The position numbers were made by a program, and so were the translations under genes. Shown here piece by piece: positions 34,088 through 38,816 of a stretch of DNA of 38,816 nucleotides; position 1 is the stretch's first letter, and every line of letters begins with the position of its first letter. Below the pieces are notes generated by a model that made no database searches, had not been told where the DNA came from, and saw only the letters and a program-made list of their open reading frames with translations. Source of the stretch: an uncultured Lachnospiraceae bacterium (GTDB taxonomy: Bacteria > Bacillota > Clostridia > Lachnospirales > Lachnospiraceae); the NCBI GenBank assembly GCA_902786205.1, contig CADABQ010000022.1, positions 1-38,816 of the forward strand, given 5' to 3'.

Positions 34088-35280
34088 TGAAGAAAGAATA
34101 TGATGTAGTCGTAATCGGTGCCGGTGCAATCGGTACCAGTGTTGCTTATCACCTGGCAAAAGCAGGATACTCTACTGCAATCCTGGAGCGTGGCGATATT
34201 GCCAGCGGTTCTTCCAGTCATTGTGATGCAGTTGCCCTGATTTGTGATAAGTTGCCTGGTATTGATACCAAAATGGGCCAGGCAAGTATTGATTATTTTG
34301 CAGAAATCGCCGAACAGTTCGAATATGACTTTGAATATGTTCCAAAAGGATGTCTCTATGTCTGTGAAACACAGCCAGAGTTTGATGCTGCTTCTGAATA
34401 CTGTGCAAAACAAAATGCAGATGGCTACAAACTTCGCATGGTAGGCAGAGAAGAACTTTGCAAAATGGAACCACACATTGCAAAAGATTTGGCAGGTGCC
34501 TTGTATACACCAGAAAGTGGTGCCATTGCCGTAAGTCCATATAAATTGTGCTTCGCTTTTATCCACGAAGGAAGAAAGTATGGATTAGAAACATACACCT
34601 ATTGTGATATTTCAAAAATCAATCTGGATGCAAAAACAAATGCAGTAGAAAGCATTGAAACCAATTATGGAACCATCAAAACAAAGCGTATCGTCAATTG
34701 TGCAGGTGCATGGGCTCCATTCGTAGGCGAATTAACCGGACTTAAAATACCAATTGAGCCAAGAAAAGGTACTAACCTAGTATCCGAACAAACCGAACGC
34801 CTATGTAATCATAAAATTTTGGAATACGGCTATATGCTCAGTAAATTTGACAATATTAACTTCAAGAGAAAGGTAAGCCCACTGGTAGAAGAGCAAAACA
34901 TTGCATTCAATCTGGAATACACTCCTTCCAACAATCTGTTAGTCGGTGGAAACCGTTTATTCCGTGATTATGATATTCGATCTGAAATCGAAACTTTAAA
35001 AGCAATCAGCGAACGTGCTTTACGTTTCTTCCCAGAACTTGCTGATATTAAATGTATTCGTGCTTATTCTGGTGTACGGCCATTTGTAATCGACCATTTG
35101 CCAATTGTATCCGATGTAGACAGTATCCCTGGATACTACATTGCGGCCGGACACGAAGGCGATGGTATCTGCTTCTCTCCTATCACGGGACGATTTATGG
35201 AACAGATTATTAGCGGAAAGCCAACAGATTTTGATATTACGAAACTTGATTTTGCACGTTTTGCAAAAGCACAGGCATAA
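34084..35280 (+). CDS. FAD-dependent oxidoreductase (DAO/DadA, HcnC-like catalytic subunit)
   Basis: 398 residues of the D-amino-acid-oxidase-like fold. FAD motif VIGAGAIGTSVAYHLAKAG (about 9-27), VNCAGAWAPFVGEL and a late PGYYIAAGHEGDGI are typical. HcnC, OoxB and D-hydroxyproline dehydrogenases use this subunit to oxidise the C-N bond of glycine, opines or D-imino acids. It is the likely substrate-oxidising subunit of the five-gene complex. Overlaps the BFD gene (ATGA). Confidence 0.9.
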   Translation: MMKKEYDVVVIGAGAIGTSVAYHLAKAGYSTAILERGDIASGSSSHCDAVALICDKLPGIDTKMGQASIDYFAEIAEQFEYDFEYVPKGCLYVCETQPEFDAASEYCAKQNADGYKLRMVGREELCKMEPHIAKDLAGALYTPESGAIAVSPYKLCFAFIHEGRKYGLETYTYCDISKINLDAKTNAVESIETNYGTIKTKRIVNCAGAWAPFVGELTGLKIPIEPRKGTNLVSEQTERLCNHKILEYGYMLSKFDNINFKRKVSPLVEEQNIAFNLEYTPSNNLLVGGNRLFRDYDIRSEIETLKAISERALRFFPELADIKCIRAYSGVRPFVIDHLPIVSDVDSIPGYYIAAGHEGDGICFSPITGRFMEQIISGKPTDFDITKLDFARFAKAQA

Positions 35281-35309
35281 GTTTTCCATTCCAAAGGAGG
35301 GTGAAGATT

Positions 35310-36095
35310 ATGGAAGCAAACAGACGTTATGGATACTTTGATACCAGCAACAGCAATGTCACAATACAAATGCGACGAGGACAAAATATTGCAGGTTATC
35401 CTATTGGAATCGTATATATTGAAGATGTATTTTATCCTATGGTCCCTGGAAATATTGTAAATGGCTATACTTTTCCATTTCCGGTCCGACTAAAGGCAGT
35501 GGAAGGCCTGGATTGTCAAAACCTGTTTGATGCAGCGGATGGAGTATATGAAATGGTATTAAAAACCTGCAAAAAGCTTGAAAAAGAAGGGGTACGTGCC
35601 ATTAGCGGTGCCTGTGGTTTTTTTGGAAATTATCAAGCAAAAATTGCAGAAGAACTGTCTGTCCCCGTTGCTCTATCCAGTCTGGTACAGCTTCCCTGGA
35701 TTGCAACCCTTCTAAAAAAAGACCAGACAATCGGGGTCCTCACCGCCCAAAAAGATTCCTTTACAGATCAATTATTAGATAGTTGCGGTGTCTGTACCGA
35801 ACTAAAAAAACGTCTGCTTGTAAAAGATCTAGGTCATGAGGATCAGTTTTCCTGTATTCCGGAAGGGCGTGGTGTATTTGATAATGGATTGGTACAACAG
35901 GAAGTGGTCGGAAAAGCAATGGAAATTTTAGAAGAAGCCCCAAACACCGGTGCTATACTTTTAGAATGCAGCGATATGCCACCCTATGCCTATGCGGTGC
36001 AAGCTGCCACTGGCGTTCCGGTTTTTGACTTTACTACGTTAATCCGCTGGCTGCATTCTGCCGTAGCACAAACACCGTACTGTGGATTTATTTAA
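35310..36095 (+). CDS. Asp/Glu racemase-like protein
   Basis: 261 residues from the ATG at 35310, since AAAGGAGG lies right before an in-frame GTG at 35301. Two cysteines sit where Asp/Glu/hydantoin racemases carry the catalytic pair: SGACGFFGNYQ (first half) and LLECSDMPPYA (second half). Racemisation of an amino acid, or activity on maleate/arylmalonate-type acids, is possible in this superfamily. Last gene of the plus arm, 29 bp after the oxidoreductase. Confidence 0.82.
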   Translation: MEANRRYGYFDTSNSNVTIQMRRGQNIAGYPIGIVYIEDVFYPMVPGNIVNGYTFPFPVRLKAVEGLDCQNLFDAADGVYEMVLKTCKKLEKEGVRAISGACGFFGNYQAKIAEELSVPVALSSLVQLPWIATLLKKDQTIGVLTAQKDSFTDQLLDSCGVCTELKKRLLVKDLGHEDQFSCIPEGRGVFDNGLVQQEVVGKAMEILEEAPNTGAILLECSDMPPYAYAVQAATGVPVFDFTTLIRWLHSAVAQTPYCGFI

Positions 36096-36109
36096 AATAG
36101 AATTAATCT

Positions 36110-36169
36110 TCTGATGTAATAGGCGGGTAAAAATCTCCTCCCCCTATTATATCAGAGCTCCTATTTTTT
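36110..36169 (+). terminator. Terminator of the catabolic plus arm
   Basis: TCTGATgTAATAGG pairs with CCTATTATATCAGA (one mismatch, 36110-36156), and a T-run follows at 36164-36169. Beyond it, to 36282, nothing is recognisable. Confidence 0.65.
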
Positions 36170-36286
36170 CCTTGTTTTATGTTATTTCTTTTTTCATACA
36201 AGAATGTCACAAATAACACTGCATAGCTCCCCCCTATAAAACACTTTTATTTATAGAATACTTTTCCCTATCATTATCATTACTAT

Positions 36287-36386
36287 ATGTATTTAGTTCA
36301 TCACTTAGTGAAACTGCAAAATTCAGTCACACAAAATGTATCTTTTTACTACTTTTGTAGAGCATTGCAAAATGCAAGTATTCTAA
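36287..36386 (+). pseudogene. Decayed 3' fragment of an Lrp gene
   Basis: Aligned backwards from the shared TAA, the bases match the end of the Lrp gene at 16388-16487 with increasing divergence and small gaps (for example CACAAAA, ACTTNTGTAGA, GCAAGTATTCTAA). It has no start or ribosome site. Confidence 0.7.
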
Positions 36387-36483
36387 ATAATTCATCCGCT
36401 TCTACATCCTTCTTTTATTTCAATAATTTACCGGTATACTTATGTGTCATTTTTGTGTTATATTGTCCATGTTACTGCTAACA

Positions 36484-36525
36484 ATCACAGTTTTATCTTC
36501 CAGCATATGACTGTGATCTATTTTT
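36484..36525 (+). promoter_or_regulatory. Leader hairpin before the CAP gene
   Basis: ATCACAGT pairs with ACTGTGAT, followed by CTATTTTTATT. An extended -10 (TGTTATATT, 36456-36464) lies upstream. In copy A the stem keeps pairing through a G-T change at the apex. It resembles a weak attenuator. Confidence 0.45.
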
Positions 36526-36544
36526 ATTACAAAGGAGATTTATT

Positions 36545-37438
36545 ATGAGAAAGAAACTATTTACAACGATTTGTGCATTTTCTACATTAAGTATTCTTTG
36601 TGTTACACCAGTAATGGCAAAGACTACCTCAGTTAATAACACACGTACACAGTCAAATGTAAGCAAAGTATTTTCTATTTATAATTCACAAAGTTGCGGT
36701 GAGCTTATGCAAAATACAAATTCACTTTGTATCAAAGGAAATGCTGGTATCAGTGATGTTTTAACAAATTTGCTTCAGAATGGTTGCAACTTAAAAGCTG
36801 AAAAGAATGGTGCCGTAACAGGTGCAAATTCCTATCTAAATAACACTTTGACTTGTCAACCGACCGACATTTCAAAGCCAAATGGAACAGCTACACCAAA
36901 CAGCACCCCATGTCAAAATCCAACTGCTGCTCCAACAGAAACAAATGCGCCAAACCAAACTACAACTGCTGCTCCAGACAGCACAAGTAGCCCAGCTCCA
37001 ACAATAACTGCTACTCCACAGGTTACAAGCACCCCTGTTGTTAGTAATACAGAAACTCCGCAGAACAAAGATTTTGTTTCCCAAGTGGCTCAGCTGGTAA
37101 ATGCAGAACGTGCCAAAGCTGGACTTTCTCCTGTCACATTGGATACCACCTTATCCAAAGCTGCACAGGTTCGTGCCAAAGAAACGGTAAGTTACTTTTC
37201 TCACACCCGTCTAAACGGAAGTACCTTTTCTAGTGCAATTACAGAACAGGGCATTTCTTTTCGTGGTGCAGGAGAAAATATTGCATATGGACAGAAAACT
37301 CCACAGGAAGTTATGAATGGCTGGATGAACAGTGCAGGGCATCGTGCTAATATCCTGAATGTTAATTTTACTAAAATTGGTGTAGGATATTATCAGCAAA
37401 ATGGTGTAAATTATTGGACACAATTATTTACTTATTAA
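36545..37438 (+). CDS. Exported CAP-domain (SCP-like) protein
   Basis: 297 residues. Signal peptide (1-25, ending PVMAK), a mixed N-terminal region (about 26-110), a Thr/Pro/Asn/Ala linker (about 115-170) and a C-terminal CAP/SCP domain (VAQLVNAERAKAGLSPV ... YFSHTRLNGS ... GAGENIAYGQKT ... SAGHRANILNVNFTKIGVGYY). The two His and nearby Glu of the CAP cleft are present. Bacterial CAP proteins are exported, often wall-linked; their activity is mostly unknown. AAAGGAGA precedes the ATG. A decapitated paralogue lies at 16632. Confidence 0.93.
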   Translation: MRKKLFTTICAFSTLSILCVTPVMAKTTSVNNTRTQSNVSKVFSIYNSQSCGELMQNTNSLCIKGNAGISDVLTNLLQNGCNLKAEKNGAVTGANSYLNNTLTCQPTDISKPNGTATPNSTPCQNPTAAPTETNAPNQTTTAAPDSTSSPAPTITATPQVTSTPVVSNTETPQNKDFVSQVAQLVNAERAKAGLSPVTLDTTLSKAAQVRAKETVSYFSHTRLNGSTFSSAITEQGISFRGAGENIAYGQKTPQEVMNGWMNSAGHRANILNVNFTKIGVGYYQQNGVNYWTQLFTY

Positions 37439-37582
37439 TTTTTACTTGCAAAACACTATTGTATTTTTGATACTGTAAAGCAATTAGAGTATAGACCGTA
37501 AAATTAAAATACAGTACAAGACAGTTGGCATGTAAGTTTTTTACAAAAAACTAAACCAGAAATGGTATATAATTTCTAAAAG

Positions 37583-37616
37583 TAACGAGCCAATGTTTAC
37601 ACTGGCTCGTTATTTG
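37583..37616 (+). terminator. Terminator between the CAP and DUF6512-like genes
   Basis: TAACGAGCCA pairs with TGGCTCGTTA, followed by TTTG. It lies about 145 bp after the CAP gene and 65 bp beyond the convergent membrane protein gene, so it may serve both strands. Confidence 0.7.
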
Positions 37617-37677
37617 CATAAACAAAAAGGGACATGGGTTGATGCCGCTGTATTTATTCTTCCTAGTGTACTGACGT

Positions 37678-38160
37678 TTATGGTTCCCAAAAAATCCCAA
37701 AATTTAAAGGATAATATGTGAATATCACAAACAAAATTCCCTGTACTACTACAAATATTTTTAACCATCTTTGTATATTCCTTCCCCAGTTTGCTTCCAA
37801 TGTATGATATATACTCCAAAAAGCCCCTGCAACTGCTACGAAAAAAGTTCCTATGTCAAAAGCCGCTATATCAAATCCCAAAATACCTCGATAGATATAA
37901 AATAAAACAGGTATCAACCAGGTTCCTACCAAAATTCCCAACAACCATTGTGCGGAAAGCCTTTTTACAAAAATCCATCCACATAAAAGCATCGGAAAAT
38001 ACACCAGCTTCATGTGTTCCCAGGTTGATTCATTTACAGGGAAAAAATATCCTGCAATTTTATTCTCCTGTAACCAACCATACATAAAATGAAAAATAGT
38101 TCCTATAATTGCTACAAAAGCATATGCCAGAAACCATTGATTTTTCTTCCACCCTTTCAT
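37678..38160 (-). CDS. Small integral membrane protein, DUF6512-like
   Basis: 160 residues from the ATG at 38160, which has GGGAGG seven bases upstream; the open frame continues to 38322 without a site. Five hydrophobic segments and the motif FPVNESTWEHMKLVYFPML are what I associate with DUF6512 proteins. The C-terminus ends at YYPLNFGIFWEP, slightly shorter than I expect for the family. Role unknown. An IS200-type end lies directly upstream. Confidence 0.75.
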   Translation of the reverse strand: MKGWKKNQWFLAYAFVAIIGTIFHFMYGWLQENKIAGYFFPVNESTWEHMKLVYFPMLLCGWIFVKRLSAQWLLGILVGTWLIPVLFYIYRGILGFDIAAFDIGTFFVAVAGAFWSIYHTLEANWGRNIQRWLKIFVVVQGILFVIFTYYPLNFGIFWEP

Positions 38161-38239
38161 ACGCAACCTCCCATGAAGCACTACCATTTCTAATAATACT
38201 ATGCAAAAACAAATATATTTATACCCACAACAGTCACCC

Positions 38240-38816
38240 ACCACCACTTCAAGTGGTGGTTTGATATTAGCCCTCCTAAGGGCTATATTACTGCTCGCCC
38301 CAAAGGGCGGTGTCGCAAGCATTAATACTAGTCCACCTACAATGCGGTACTTCTTGAAGCTTCTTTTCTTGACTCTTCTGCTTGCTCCTTTATATACTTT
38401 TGTACAGCTTCATCCGTAATATTACCAATTGTTTCCACATAATATCCTCTTGCCCAAAATGCTTTGTCCCATTTACTTTGCAATTCTGGATGCCTGTCAT
38501 ATATCATTAGTGTACTCTTTCCTTTTAGATATCCTATAAATTTTGATACACTCAGTTTTGGTGGAATTGCCACACTTAGATGTACATGATCTTTACAGAC
38601 CGCTCCTGCTACAATTTCAACATCTTTATACTTACATAATATAGAAAGTATTTCTCTGACATCATTTCTTAATTGCCCGTACAAAACCTTCTTTCTATAC
38701 TTTGGAATAAAGACTATGTTAGTGTATAATTTTTAGGTTCTTCCGCAACATTCCGTATAAAATAATAGAATACTAGTAGTTAAAGTGTTATACTATTTAC
38801 ATGGAATTCTACAAAA
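38240..38816 (-). mobile_element. IS200/IS605-type element, partial at window end
   Basis: Beyond the transposase stop lie three compact hairpins: ACCACCACTT-c-AAGTGGTGGT (38240-38260), AGCCC/GGGCT (38269-38284) and CGCCC/GGGCG (38296-38309). Subterminal hairpins of this kind are recognised by Y1 transposases at the right end. No TnpB gene is in the window. The left end is not resolved and may lie past 38816. Confidence 0.65.
38337..38732 (-). pseudogene. tnpA: IS200-type TnpA transposase, N-terminus degraded
   Basis: The Y1 HUH domain is largely intact: NIVFIPKYRKKVLYG, the HUH motif KDHVHLSV, FIGYLKGKSTLMIYDRH and the catalytic Tyr region FWARGYYVETIG. The family normally has about 10-20 more residues before YHIVF, but here an in-frame TAA (38733-38735) follows immediately and no ATG precedes the domain (a TTG at 38684 is inside it). 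So it is probably a broken copy, though use of a rare start cannot be excluded. Confidence 0.75.

Larger units (their letters stand above)
36283..37438 (+). repeat. Duplicated lrp-tail/CAP block, copy B
   Basis: Closely similar to 16385-17034 with the CAP gene intact. Its left end carries a decayed copy of the last 100 bp of the lrp gene, so the block was copied from the lrp locus. Confidence 0.85.

Noticed and set aside
36287..36481. Plus-strand ORF resembling another ORF at 16373-16582
   Set aside because: The similarity is due to the duplicated lrp-tail/intergenic block; in copy A the frame overlaps the real lrp gene in another frame.

Overview
The low G+C content, strong AGGAGG ribosome binding sites, amidase, CAP and PPC-domain exported proteins with Thr/Pro linkers, and close matches to clostridial families all suggest an anaerobic gut Firmicute, most likely a Lachnospiraceae member. 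This is inferred from protein character; no rRNA or tRNA gene is present. No CRISPR array was seen.

Layout. (1) 0.4-5.6 kb, minus strand: a DUF4846 protein and a Nudix hydrolase, then a defence-like block with a DUF262/DUF1524 (GmrSD-type) protein and an AAA ATPase. Between these two lies a 30-codon remnant of a TOPRIM-like gene translationally coupled to the ATPase. (2) 5.8-8.7 kb, minus: a three-gene operon of a dynamin-like GTPase and two coiled-coil partners. (3) 8.8-13.7 kb, minus: three exported proteins (YARHG lipoprotein, TPR-like lipoprotein, large PPC/Big2 surface protein) behind a clear c-di-GMP-I riboswitch and terminator, divergent from an XRE regulator. (4) 14.4-16.5 kb: glutamate dehydrogenase divergent from an Lrp/AsnC regulator. 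(5) 16.5-20.1 kb: a decapitated CAP-domain pseudogene, a consensus promoter with a 300-nt structured leader ending in a terminator, and an exported amidase with a C-terminal Fn3-like domain, followed by a cluster of hairpins.

(6) 20.3-36.1 kb is a catabolic region in two divergent arms around a LysR gene. The minus arm carries a polar amino acid ABC transporter, iron-dependent alcohol dehydrogenase, cytidylate-kinase-like protein, D-2-hydroxyacid dehydrogenase, FadR-type GntR regulator and AEC exporter. The plus arm carries a class III aminotransferase, RidA, a five-gene HcnABC/opine-oxidase-like iron-sulfur flavoprotein system and an Asp/Glu racemase-like protein. Together they look like a pathway that imports an N-substituted or D-amino acid, oxidises its C-N bond through the flavoprotein complex, transaminates the freed amine, reduces the resulting semialdehyde and 2-oxo acid to hydroxyacids, and exports them. 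The substrate is unknown. A FadR-like 17-bp palindrome lies just downstream of the promoter of the minus arm.

(7) 36.2-38.8 kb: an intact CAP-domain protein gene whose upstream DNA includes a decayed tail of the Lrp gene from 16.4 kb (a duplication), a small membrane protein, and an IS200/IS605 element with a degraded transposase. A roughly 36-bp palindromic repeat (core GCGGATTGCGAATATCCGC) is dispersed at four sites or more.
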